From Caenispirillum bisanense (GTDB lineage Bacteria; Pseudomonadota; Alphaproteobacteria; Rhodospirillales; Rhodospirillaceae): a DNA stretch of 64,000 nt. The stretch is from the NCBI RefSeq assembly GCF_039523075.1, contig NZ_BAAAEP010000004.1:50757-114756 (forward strand), read 5' to 3'. The notes under the pieces are model-generated. The model made no database searches. It was not told the DNA's origin and saw only the letters and a program-made list of their open reading frames with translations. Below, piece by piece: positions 9,966 through 17,911 of this stretch. The stretch's first letter is position 1; each line of letters begins with the position of its first letter. The position numbers were made by a program, and so were the translations under genes.

Positions 9966-11174
9966 TCAGTGCCGCGCGTCGCCGCGCCCGCGCACCGCCA
10001 GCAGGAAGACCGCCAGCGTTCCGACGGCCATGACGCCGATGGCGGTGGTCATGACGCGGGTGGTGCCGTCGTGCAGCAGCCCGACCAGCCAGCCGGTCAG
10101 CGCCCCCGCCCCCATCTGCAGGAAGCCAAGCAGCGAGGAGGCGGTGCCGGCCATGCGCGGGAACGGCGAGATGGCACCGGCGGTGGCATTGGGCAGCACC
10201 AGGGCGGCGCCGAGGAAATAGACCGCGATGGGCGCCACCACGGCGACGATGGTTTCCACCCCGCTCCACGCCAGCACCAGCGCCGTCACCCCGCCGAGGG
10301 CGCAGATCACCGAGCCCATGGCGATCATGCGCTCGATCCCCAGGCGGCCGGTGAAGCGGCCGCCGCCGAAGGCGCCGGCGATGTAGCCGGCCACCACCGC
10401 CATGAAGGCGAAGCCGAAGTGCTGCGGCTGCAGCCCCAGCACGTCGATGATGACGAAGGACGAGCCGGAGATGAAGCTGAACAGCCCGGCGAAGGACAGC
10501 GCCACGCACAGGGCATGGCCCATGAACAGGCGGCTGCGCAGCAGCGCCGCGAAGTTGCCGGCCAGCCGCGCCGGGCGCAGGGCCAGCGGGTCGCGGTGGG
10601 CATTGGTCTCGCGCAGCAGCAGCCAGGTGGCGACGGTCAGCAGGATGCCGAACACGGTCAGGGCGACGAAGTTCGACCGCCAGCCGAAGGCCGCATGCAG
10701 CGCCCCGCCCAGCAGCGGCGCCACCGCCGGCGCCAGCGCCATGGCCGAGGCCATGTAGGACAGCATGCGCGCCGCCTCCTGCCGCTCGTAGACGTCGCGC
10801 ACCACGGCGCGGCCGATCACCGGCCCGGCGCAGGCCCCCACCGCCTGCAGGAAGCGGCCGACCAGCAGCGCCTCGATGCTGTCGGCGGCGACGCACAGCA
10901 GGCTCGCCAGCACATAGAGGCCGGCGCCGGTTATCAGCACCGGGCGGCGGCCGAAGCGGTCGGACAGCGGCCCGTAGACCAGCATGGCGACGGCAAAGCC
11001 GGCGGTGAACACCGACAGCGTCAGCTGCACCATGGAAACCGTGGTGCCGAAGGCGCGCGTCATGTCCGGCAGCGACGGCAGGTAGAGGTCGGTCGACACC
11101 GGCCCGAAGGCGACAAGCCCGGTCAGCAGGATGGCGACGGGCAGGGACCGGGGATCGGGCTTGCTGGCGGACAT
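9966..11174 (-). CDS. Bcr/CflA-family multidrug efflux transporter (MFS)
   Basis: A 402-residue inner-membrane proton-coupled exporter with twelve predicted hydrophobic segments. The first loop holds the DHA1 motif YGPLSDRFGRRPVLITG near residues 67-83. DLYLPSLPDM and QAVGACAGPVIGRAVVRD are typical of the Bcr/CflA branch, whose members export bicyclomycin, sulfonamides or amino acid derivatives; the substrate here is unknown. It lies upstream of cbiD on the same strand with 34 bases between, so co-transcription is possible. A terminator-like hairpin and a parS-like palindrome precede the start. Confidence 0.9.
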   Translation of the reverse strand: MSASKPDPRSLPVAILLTGLVAFGPVSTDLYLPSLPDMTRAFGTTVSMVQLTLSVFTAGFAVAMLVYGPLSDRFGRRPVLITGAGLYVLASLLCVAADSIEALLVGRFLQAVGACAGPVIGRAVVRDVYERQEAARMLSYMASAMALAPAVAPLLGGALHAAFGWRSNFVALTVFGILLTVATWLLLRETNAHRDPLALRPARLAGNFAALLRSRLFMGHALCVALSFAGLFSFISGSSFVIIDVLGLQPQHFGFAFMAVVAGYIAGAFGGGRFTGRLGIERMIAMGSVICALGGVTALVLAWSGVETIVAVVAPIAVYFLGAALVLPNATAGAISPFPRMAGTASSLLGFLQMGAGALTGWLVGLLHDGTTRVMTTAIGVMAVGTLAVFLLAVRGRGDARH

Positions 11175-11183
11175 GCGGCGGGG

Positions 11184-11199
11184 TGTTTCACGTGAAAAG
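11184..11199. promoter_or_regulatory. parS-like ParB-binding site
   Basis: TGTTTCACGTGAAAAG matches the broadly conserved chromosomal parS sequence TGTTTCACGTGAAACA at 14 of 16 positions; the 12-bp core TTTCACGTGAAA is perfect. It sits 9 bases upstream of the exporter start. ParB bound to parS organises origin segregation, and such sites cluster near the replication origin. The alternative is an operator for the exporter gene. Confidence 0.7.
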
Positions 11200-11200
11200 C

Positions 11201-11236
11201 GGCGGGGCGGGCAGAGTGACCCCTGCCCGCCCCGCC
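11201..11236 (-). terminator. Strong hairpin after the M32 carboxypeptidase gene
   Basis: A perfect 13-bp stem (GGCGGGGCGGGCA with its complement) and a 10-base loop lie 33 bases after the carboxypeptidase stop. No clear U-run follows. It separates this gene from the exporter downstream on the same strand. Confidence 0.6.
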
Positions 11237-11268
11237 GGTCAAGCGCCGCTGGCCCCGCCCGGCCGGGG

Positions 11269-12771
11269 TCAATCCTCCAGGTAACGGCCGCGCAGGTGGT
11301 CGATGAAGGCCTTGGTGCCGAGCGGTTCGCCGGTCGCCTCGACGATCATCTCGTGGGTGGACAGGCGCGAGCCGTGGCGGTGGACGTTCTGCCGCAGCCA
11401 GCCGAGCAGCGGCCGGAAGTCGCCGCCGGCGATGCCGGGCATCAGGTCCGGCAGCTGGTCGCAGGCGGCGCGGAACAGCTGCGCCGCCGTCAGGGCGCCC
11501 AGGGTGTAGGTGGGGAAATAGCCGAAGGCGCCGTCGTACCAGTGGATGTCCTGCAGCACGCCGCGGGCATGGTCGGGCGGCGTGATGCCGAGCAGCCGCT
11601 GCATGCCCTCGCCCCAGGCGCCGGGCAGGTCGTCCACCTGCAGCTGGCCGTCGATCAGCGCCCGTTCCAGGTGGTAGCGCAGGATGACGTGGGCCGGGTA
11701 CGTCACCTCGTCGGCATCGACGCGGATGAAGCCGGGCTCGACGCGGGTATAGAGGCGATAGAGCGACTCCGCCTCCCAGTCCTGGCCGCCGCCGCCGAAG
11801 ATCACCCGCAGGTGCGGCGCCGCGAAGGTGAGGAAGGCGCGCGAGCGGCAGGCCAGCATCTCCATCAGCAGCGACTGGCTTTCGTGCATGCTCATGCCGC
11901 GCGCCTGCCCCACCGGCTGACGCCGCCACTCCGCCGGCAGGCCGAGTTCATAGAGGGCGTGGCCGGTCTCGTGCAGCACGCCCATGAGGGCGCGGCTGAA
12001 ATCCTCCTCCTCGTAGCGGGTGGTCAGGCGCACATCGTCGGTGGCGCCGCCGCAGAACGGGTGGGCGGAGACGTCGAGCCGGCCGCGGTTGAAGTCGAAG
12101 CCGAGGGTCTGCATGAACAGCATCCCCGCCTCGCGCTGTTTGTCCACCGGGAAGGGGCCCTGCGGCAGGCGCGGCGCCGGGCGGCGGCGCTGCATCTCCA
12201 GCACCTCGCCCAGCAGGTTGGGCAGCACCGATTCGAGGTCGCCGAACAGCAGGTCGATGTCTTCCGCCCGCCCGTCCGGCTCGTACTGGTCGAGCAGGGC
12301 GTCGTAGGGGTCGGTGCCGAGCGCCTCGGCCTTGGCCTGCGCCGTCTCGCGGGTGAGGTCGAGCACCAGCTTCAGCTTGGGTGCCACCGCCGCGAAGTCG
12401 GACGCCTTGCGGGCCTTGCGCCAGGTCATCTCGCACGACGACGAGGCGCGCGACAGCGCCTCCACCAGGTGGCCGGGCACGGCGGCGGCGTGGACGTAGG
12501 CGCGGCGCATCTCGCGCAGGTTGGCGCGCTGCCACTCGCTCAGCCGGCCGGCCTCGGCGTCGGCCTCGGCCAGCCAGTCGGCGACGCGCGGGTCGGTGGT
12601 GAGGTCATGGGCGAGCGCGGCCAGGGTTGCCAGCTGCTCGGCACGGGCCTCGGCGCCGCCCTCCGGCATCATGGTCGCCGCATCCCAGTGCAGGATGCCG
12701 GCGGCGCCGTTGATGTCGGCGATGCGGGCGAAGTGTTTCTCCAGGTTGGCGCAGGCGGTGACTTCGGCCAT
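11269..12771 (-). CDS. M32 family carboxypeptidase (thermostable carboxypeptidase Taq type)
   Basis: A zinc- or cobalt-dependent metallocarboxypeptidase that removes C-terminal residues from peptides, expected in the cytoplasm. It has 500 residues, the family norm. The metal motif HETGH is at 267-271. The opening DINGAAGILHWDAATMMPEGG is a typical M32 N-terminus, and GMSMHESQSLLME, RVDADEVTYPAHVILRY and IHWYDGAFGYFPTYTLG are conserved M32 blocks including the downstream metal-binding Glu. The start was placed at MAEVTACANLEKH; extending upstream would run through the divergent elbB promoter. Confidence 0.95.
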   Translation of the reverse strand: MAEVTACANLEKHFARIADINGAAGILHWDAATMMPEGGAEARAEQLATLAALAHDLTTDPRVADWLAEADAEAGRLSEWQRANLREMRRAYVHAAAVPGHLVEALSRASSSCEMTWRKARKASDFAAVAPKLKLVLDLTRETAQAKAEALGTDPYDALLDQYEPDGRAEDIDLLFGDLESVLPNLLGEVLEMQRRRPAPRLPQGPFPVDKQREAGMLFMQTLGFDFNRGRLDVSAHPFCGGATDDVRLTTRYEEEDFSRALMGVLHETGHALYELGLPAEWRRQPVGQARGMSMHESQSLLMEMLACRSRAFLTFAAPHLRVIFGGGGQDWEAESLYRLYTRVEPGFIRVDADEVTYPAHVILRYHLERALIDGQLQVDDLPGAWGEGMQRLLGITPPDHARGVLQDIHWYDGAFGYFPTYTLGALTAAQLFRAACDQLPDLMPGIAGGDFRPLLGWLRQNVHRHGSRLSTHEMIVEATGEPLGTKAFIDHLRGRYLED

Positions 12772-12856
12772 GATTTCCTCGAACCGGGGGCGTCCGCGCA
12801 CTGTAAGCACCGGAGCGCCCCGCAAACAACCACATGCAGGAGGAGGACAGCAGGTC

Positions 12857-13552
12857 ATGGCCGACAAGCCGAAGGTTGCCGTGGTGCTCTCGGGATGCGG
12901 GGTCTACGACGGGGCGGAGATCCACGAGGCGGTGCTGACCCTGCTGGCGCTGGATCGTCAGGGGGCGGAGGTTGCCTGTTTTGCCCCCAATGTCCCACAG
13001 GCCCACGTCATCAACCACCTGACCGGCCAGCCGGCCGAGGGCGAGAGCCGCAACGTGCTGGTGGAGTCGGCGCGCATCGCCCGCGGCGCCATCCGCGACC
13101 TGGCCGAGTACCGCGCCGCCGACTTCGATGCCCTGGTCTTCCCCGGCGGCTTCGGCGCCGCCAAGAACCTGTCCACCTTCGCCTTCGCCGGTGCCGACAT
13201 GGAAGTGGAGGCCGAGGTGGAACGGGCGGTGCGCGACACCTGCGCCGCCGGCAAGCCCATCGGCGCCCTGTGCATCGCGCCGACCATCCTCGCCCGCCTG
13301 CTGGCGCCGGTGCAGGTGACCATCGGCGCCGACGCCGGCGTCGCCGCCGCCATCGAGGCCATGGGCAGCCACCATGTGACCACCGGCCACGGCGGCGTGG
13401 TGGTGGATGCCGCCACGCGGGTGGCGACCACCCCCTGCTACATGCTCGACGCCACCATCTCGCAGATCGAGGCCGGGGCTTCGGCGGTGGTGGCGGCGGT
13501 GCTCGCCATGGTGCGCGGCGAGACGCCGGCCGGCACCGCGACGGCGGCCTGA
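12857..13552 (+). CDS. elbB: Glyoxalase ElbB, DJ-1/PfpI superfamily
   Basis: A 231-residue cytoplasmic protein of the DJ-1/PfpI superfamily. The E. coli relative ElbB has glyoxalase activity and has been linked to isoprenoid production, but its main role is not settled. VAVVLSGCGVYDGAEIHEAV opens the protein, the DALVFPGGFGAAKNLS block follows, and GALCIAPTILA holds the nucleophile-elbow Cys. The start has a strong AGGAGGAGGAC ribosome site. It is divergent from the carboxypeptidase and followed after 16 bases by the thioesterase, so the two probably form an operon. Confidence 0.93.
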   Translation: MADKPKVAVVLSGCGVYDGAEIHEAVLTLLALDRQGAEVACFAPNVPQAHVINHLTGQPAEGESRNVLVESARIARGAIRDLAEYRAADFDALVFPGGFGAAKNLSTFAFAGADMEVEAEVERAVRDTCAAGKPIGALCIAPTILARLLAPVQVTIGADAGVAAAIEAMGSHHVTTGHGGVVVDAATRVATTPCYMLDATISQIEAGASAVVAAVLAMVRGETPAGTATAA

Positions 13553-13568
13553 GGAGAGCGCTTCGCCC

Positions 13569-14009
13569 ATGTCCGCCATCACCCTCGCCGAGTTCAACCG
13601 CATCATCGCCGCCGACGCCCCTTTCGTGCCGGTGTTCGGCATCCAGACGGTGGCCATCGGCGAGGGCACGGCGACCCTGCGGGTGGCGCAGCGGCCCGAC
13701 CTGCTGCGCGGCCCGCGGCGCGACCGCATGGCCGAGCCGGTGCTGATGGCGCTGGCCGACCTGACCCTCTACGCCGTGGTGCTGAGCCACGTCGGGCCGG
13801 TGGCGCTGGCGGTGACCACCAGCATGGCGGTGGACATCCTGGAGCCGCCGGGGGCGGCCAGCGTCGTCGCCCACGGCCGCACCCTGAAGGCCGGGGCGCG
13901 GCTGGTGGTGGCGGCGGTCAGCATCGTCGCCGAGGACGACGGCCGCCCCATCGCCCACTGCACCGGCACCTATTCCCTGCCGCCGCCGCGCCCCGCCCCG
14001 CCGGCGTGA
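13569..14009 (+). CDS. PaaI-type hotdog-fold thioesterase-like protein
   Basis: A 146-residue protein with the pattern of the hotdog thioesterase family: an early long helix, then GIQTVAIGEGTATLRVA, a central helix rich in small residues (MAEPVLMALADLTLYAVV) and a final strand pair (SIVAEDDGRPIAHCTGTYSLP). Members hydrolyse acyl-CoA or related thioesters; the substrate here is unknown. The typical catalytic Asp/Glu on the central helix could be D117 of the numbering-independent ALADLT block, which I infer only from position. Probably co-transcribed with elbB. Confidence 0.72.
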   Translation: MSAITLAEFNRIIAADAPFVPVFGIQTVAIGEGTATLRVAQRPDLLRGPRRDRMAEPVLMALADLTLYAVVLSHVGPVALAVTTSMAVDILEPPGAASVVAHGRTLKAGARLVVAAVSIVAEDDGRPIAHCTGTYSLPPPRPAPPA

Positions 14010-14035
14010 CGGCGGAACGGGGTGCGACGGCGGCA

Positions 14036-14064
14036 TTTCCGGGATGCTCTAATTTCGCCATAAT
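14036..14064 (+). promoter_or_regulatory. Candidate sigma-70 promoter of chvI-chvG
   Basis: CATAAT (five of six to the -10 consensus) is spaced 17 bases from TTTCCG, a poor -35. It lies about 80 bases before the chvI start in an otherwise GC-rich gap. Confidence 0.4.
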
Positions 14065-14144
14065 GCGCCTCCACTGTCCCCGTCGGGCGCGGCCCCACGG
14101 CGGGCCGGACGACGACTGACGACCAAAGCGCGGGAGAACGGCGC

Positions 14145-14873
14145 GTGAGCAAGACCATCGCCCTGGTGGACGACGATCGCAACATCCTGACCTCGGTCTC
14201 GATCCTGCTCGAGTCCGAAGGCTTCACGGTGACCACCTACACCGACGGCGCCGAGGCGCTGGAGGGCCTGTCTGCCAAGCCCGCCGACCTGGCCGTGCTC
14301 GACATCAAGATGCCGCGCATGGACGGCATGGAGCTGCTGCAGCGGCTGCGCAAGCAGTCGGACATGCCGATCATCTTCCTCACCTCCAAGGACGACGAGG
14401 TGGACGAGCTGCTCGGCCTGCGCATGGGCGCCGACGACTACATCAAGAAGCCGTTCAGCCAGCGCCTGCTGATCGAGCGCATCCGCTCCATCCTGCGCCG
14501 CGCCGAGGCCCGTGCCGGTGCCGCCGCCGCGGCCGCCGCCGCCAATGCCAGCGAGCCGGAAATGTCGCCCGATGCCCTGCGCCGCGGCGACATGGTCATC
14601 GACCCCGGCCGCCACATGGTGACCTGGAAGGGCGAGGCGGTGGACCTGACGGTGACGGAATTCCTCATCCTGCAGGCGCTCGCCCAGCGGCCCGGCCATG
14701 TGAAGAGCCGCGACCAGCTCATCGACATCGCCTACGGCGAAAGCATCTACGTCGATGACCGCACCATCGACAGCCACATCAAGCGGCTGCGCAAGAAGTT
14801 CCGCGCCGTCGATCCCGAATTCGCACAGATCGAGACCCTCTACGGTGTCGGATATCGCTATAAGGACGCCTGA
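14145..14873 (+). CDS. chvI: Response regulator ChvI
   Basis: OmpR-family transcriptional regulator of the envelope and acid stress system ChvG-ChvI found across alphaproteobacteria. It has 242 residues. The receiver domain (1-120) has the acidic pocket DDD near residues 9-11, phospho-acceptor D53 in LDIKMPRMDGME, and the switch residues in FLTSKDDEVDELLGLRMGADDYIKKPF. The C-terminal winged helix (about 150-242) ends in the typical THIKRLRKKF/YGVGYRY pattern, here SHIKRLRKKF. An Ala-rich linker of about ten residues joins the domains. GTG start. chvG follows immediately. Confidence 0.96.
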   Translation: MSKTIALVDDDRNILTSVSILLESEGFTVTTYTDGAEALEGLSAKPADLAVLDIKMPRMDGMELLQRLRKQSDMPIIFLTSKDDEVDELLGLRMGADDYIKKPFSQRLLIERIRSILRRAEARAGAAAAAAAANASEPEMSPDALRRGDMVIDPGRHMVTWKGEAVDLTVTEFLILQALAQRPGHVKSRDQLIDIAYGESIYVDDRTIDSHIKRLRKKFRAVDPEFAQIETLYGVGYRYKDA

Positions 14874-16602
14874 CAGCGAGGCTGAAGGCCGCCGCGCCCG
14901 CGCCGAACGCCGCATGCGGCGCCGCCGCCGCCAGTGGATGAGCCCGCTGACCCGCCGCATCCTGGCGGTCAACCTGGTGGCGCCGGCGCTGCTGGCGGTG
15001 GGCATGCTCTACCTCGACCAGTATGAGGAAGCGCTGGTCGCCGGCGAGCTGCAGGCCCTGCGCACCCAGGCCGAACTGATCGCCGCGGCGGTCGGCGAAG
15101 GCGCCGTGGAAGCGCAGATCTACGGCACCGGCACGCTGCCGCTGGTGCCCATGGCCACCCATTCCATCCGCCCCGACACCGCCCGCCAGATGGTGCGGCG
15201 GCTGGCCGACCTGGGCGGCATCCGGGTGCGGCTGTTCGACCACAACGGCCTGATGGTGGCCGACAGCCGCCTGCTGGTCGGCCAGGGCGGCCAGGTGCAG
15301 GTCTCCGACCTGCCGCCGGTGGAGGACACCAGCCTGATGGGCCAGCTGCGCAGCGCCTATGACTGGCTGCGCGGCTCCATCGCCTTCCGCCGCGACGTGC
15401 AGCCCTACATCGAGCGCCCGGAACAGACCGCCGCTGATTACGACGAGGTGGTGGGCGCCCTGGAAGTGGGCGATGCCGGCTCCAGCGTCCGCCGCCGCCG
15501 CGACGGCAGCATGCTGCTGTCGGCCGCCGTGCCGGTGCAGCACTACCGGCAGGTGGTGGGCGCGGTGATGGTGTCGAAAAGCGCCGACGACGTCGACCGC
15601 AGCGTCTTCGAGGTGCGGCTGGCGGTCCTCAAGCTGTCGGCGGTCACCCTCGGCGCCACCGTGCTGCTGTCGCTCTATCTGGCGGCGGCCATCGCCCGGC
15701 CGCTGACCCGGCTGGCCCTGGCGGCGGAGCGGGTGCGCACCGGCCACGGCCGCGCCCAGGCCATCCCGGACCTGTCTTCCCGCCGCGACGAGATCGGCGA
15801 CCTCTCCGCCTCCCTGCGCGAGATGACGGAAACCCTGTGGCACCGCATGGACGCCATCGAGGCCTTCGCCGCCGACGTGGCGCACGAAATCAAGAACCCG
15901 CTGACCTCCCTGCGCAGCGCCGTCGAAACCACTACCCGCATCAAGGACCCGGAGCAGCAGCGCCGCCTGATGGCGGTCATCCTGGACGACGTGCAGCGCA
16001 TGAACCGCCTGATCTCCGACATCTCCGACGCCTCGCGCCTGGATGCCGAACTGTCGCGCGCCGAGGCCGAGCCGGTGGCCCTGGGCGTGCTGCTGGAGAC
16101 CCTGGTGACCATCCACAACGCCAGCGATGCCGACGGCGCGCCGCGCTTCGTGCTCAGCCTGCCGGACGGCGACGACCTGGTGGTGCCGGGGCTGGAAGGG
16201 CGCCTCGCCCAGGTGTTCCGCAACCTGATGGGCAACGCCGCCAGCTTCAGCCCGCCCGGCGGCACCGTCACCGTGTCGGCGGTGCGCGACGATACGGTGG
16301 TGCGGGTGACGGTGGAGGACCAGGGGCCGGGCATTCCCTCGGGCAAGGAGCGCGACATCTTCAACCGCTTCTACACCCAGCGCCCGGCGGGGGAGAAGTT
16401 CGGCACCCATTCCGGCCTCGGCCTGTCCATTTCAAAGCAGATCGTCGAGGCGCACCGCGGCGCCATCCGGGCGGAGAACCGCAAGGCCGACGACGGCAGC
16501 GTCGCCGGCGCCCGCTTCGTCGTCACCCTGCCGGCCGACCCCGCCGACGACAGCCGGCGGTCCTCGCGCGGCAGCCTCAGCCGGGCGGCGGCAGGCGCCT
16601 GA
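14845..16602 (+). CDS. chvG: Sensor histidine kinase ChvG
   Basis: Inner-membrane kinase partner of ChvI. A first membrane helix (LTRRILAVNLVAPALLAVGM) precedes a periplasmic sensor region of about 250 residues, then a second helix (LSAVTLGATVLLSLYLAAA), a HAMP segment, HisKA with the acceptor His in VAHEIKNPLTSLRSA (residue 347 from the chosen start) and an HATPase domain with NLMGNAASFSPPGG and DQGPGIP. I chose the GTG overlapping the end of chvI by 29 bases because the bases after the chvI stop keep coding-like third positions in this frame; ATG at 14914 or 14938 are shorter alternatives. The hprK/EIIA genes that often follow chvG are absent. Confidence 0.94.
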   Translation: MSDIAIRTPDSEAEGRRARAERRMRRRRRQWMSPLTRRILAVNLVAPALLAVGMLYLDQYEEALVAGELQALRTQAELIAAAVGEGAVEAQIYGTGTLPLVPMATHSIRPDTARQMVRRLADLGGIRVRLFDHNGLMVADSRLLVGQGGQVQVSDLPPVEDTSLMGQLRSAYDWLRGSIAFRRDVQPYIERPEQTAADYDEVVGALEVGDAGSSVRRRRDGSMLLSAAVPVQHYRQVVGAVMVSKSADDVDRSVFEVRLAVLKLSAVTLGATVLLSLYLAAAIARPLTRLALAAERVRTGHGRAQAIPDLSSRRDEIGDLSASLREMTETLWHRMDAIEAFAADVAHEIKNPLTSLRSAVETTTRIKDPEQQRRLMAVILDDVQRMNRLISDISDASRLDAELSRAEAEPVALGVLLETLVTIHNASDADGAPRFVLSLPDGDDLVVPGLEGRLAQVFRNLMGNAASFSPPGGTVTVSAVRDDTVVRVTVEDQGPGIPSGKERDIFNRFYTQRPAGEKFGTHSGLGLSISKQIVEAHRGAIRAENRKADDGSVAGARFVVTLPADPADDSRRSSRGSLSRAAAGA

Positions 16603-17266
16603 GGGCGGCCAGGATGTCCGCCGGCTCAGCCCGGCGGCTGTAGTCGCCGTGGACGAAGCGCCACGCCACCCGCCCGTCGCGGCCGATGATGAAGGTGGCG
16701 GGCAGCGGCAGCAGCCAGCGGGTGTCGCCGTTCCACTGCGCCAGATCGCGGCCCAGCTCGACGAACAGCCGGCGCATGGTCTCGTCCAGGCCGTGGGCGA
16801 TGCCCCAGGCGTCCGCCGTGCCGCAGCCGGGATCGTGCAGCAGCGGGAACGGCAGCGCCAGCCGCTCGGCCTGGGCGGCGCTGATCTCCGGCCGCTGCGG
16901 CGACACCGCCACCACCCGCCCGCCGGCGGCGCGCAGGCTGTCGTGGGCCGCCGCCAGGGCGGCCAGGGCCTCGCCGCAGTAGAGGCACCAGTCGCCGCGG
17001 AAGAAGCTCACCACTACCCCCGTCACCCCCGGCTCGGCCCGCAGCGCCGCCAGCGACAGCGGCCGCCCGGCGGCATCGGTCAGGGCGAGATCGGGCGCCG
17101 GCTGCCCCGGCTGCGGCGCGCCGGCGCCGAGGCCGCTGCGCAGCGCCTGCTGGATGGTGTGTTCGAAGATGGCCAGCACCTCGGGGCCGAGCCGCGTCGG
17201 CGCCATGCGGCGCAGCGCCGCGAGGCGGGGCTCCAGCGGGTCGAGGGTGGGGGCCTGGGTGGACAT
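16577..17266 (-). CDS. Peroxiredoxin-like (AhpC/TSA, redoxin) protein
   Basis: A 229-residue thioredoxin-fold protein of the AhpC/TSA-like type. The core begins near residue 55 (PAPDLALTDAAGRPLSLAAL), and the redox motif is WCLYC with Cys94 and Cys97, a C-x-x-C arrangement rather than the single peroxidatic Cys of classic peroxiredoxins. PATFIIGRDGRVAWRFVHGDYSRR is the typical C-terminal strand region. It probably reduces peroxides or disulphides in the cytoplasm; no signal peptide is seen. The last 26 bases overlap the convergent chvG gene. Confidence 0.86.
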   Translation of the reverse strand: MSTQAPTLDPLEPRLAALRRMAPTRLGPEVLAIFEHTIQQALRSGLGAGAPQPGQPAPDLALTDAAGRPLSLAALRAEPGVTGVVVSFFRGDWCLYCGEALAALAAAHDSLRAAGGRVVAVSPQRPEISAAQAERLALPFPLLHDPGCGTADAWGIAHGLDETMRRLFVELGRDLAQWNGDTRWLLPLPATFIIGRDGRVAWRFVHGDYSRRAEPADILAALRRLPPPG

Positions 17267-17394
17267 GATCGGCTTGGTTTCCTGGCGACAGACGCCGGTC
17301 GGCGGCGCCTCGCCCTGAGTATGAGGGCCGACCCGGCCGGTGCAAGTGTGCAGTGGTACAGGGGTGGCGGCGGCGACGGGAGAACCCCCGGCCC

Positions 17395-17901
17395 CTATCC
17401 CGGAAGGCGGTCCCAGGTGTAGCGCACCGCCGGCACCCGCACGCCGCCGATCAGGTCGTCCTCCCGCCGGTCGGCGCGGCCGCCCAGGCGGCGGTAGAAA
17501 CCGCGGGTCGGGTTGCCGGCCAGCACCCACAGCCGCAGGGAGCGGAAACCGTCGGCGGCCAACCGTCGACAGGCGGCGGCAAACAGGTGGCGGCCGATGC
17601 CGCGGCGGTGGTACTCCGGCAGCAGGTAGAGGGCCAGGATCTCGCCGTCGCGGGCCTCGTCGTCGCCGTCGCGGGCGTCGAGGCCGCTGACGAAGCCCAC
17701 CACCCGGTCGCCGTCGCGGGCGACGATCACCCAGCCGCTGCCGGGGGCCAGCACCCGCTGCCACAGGGCGGTGCGCTCGGCCACCGTCAGGCTGTCGAGC
17801 ACCCGGTCGGGGATGAGGCCGGCATAGGTCGCCCGCCACGACGCCACATGCACCTCGGCAATGGCGCGGGCATCTTCCGCTCGGGCCGCGACGATCCGCA
17901 C
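17395..17901 (-). CDS. GNAT family N-acetyltransferase
   Basis: A 168-residue acetyl-CoA-dependent acetyltransferase. Motif A with the CoA loop is LYLLPEYHRRGIGRHLFAAA (R/Q-x-x-G-x-G/A), preceded by VVGFVSGL and followed by LRLWVLAGNPTRGFYRRLGG, a common end for this fold. The opening IVAARAEDARAIAEVHVASWRATYAGLIPD is typical of GNATs described as YesJ/PhnO-like. The acceptor is unknown. GTG start with GAGG nine bases upstream, only 10 bases after the histidine kinase stop, so it is very likely in one operon with it. Confidence 0.88.
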   Translation of the reverse strand: MRIVAARAEDARAIAEVHVASWRATYAGLIPDRVLDSLTVAERTALWQRVLAPGSGWVIVARDGDRVVGFVSGLDARDGDDEARDGEILALYLLPEYHRRGIGRHLFAAACRRLAADGFRSLRLWVLAGNPTRGFYRRLGGRADRREDDLIGGVRVPAVRYTWDRLPG

Positions 17902-17911
17902 CGCCGCCGCC

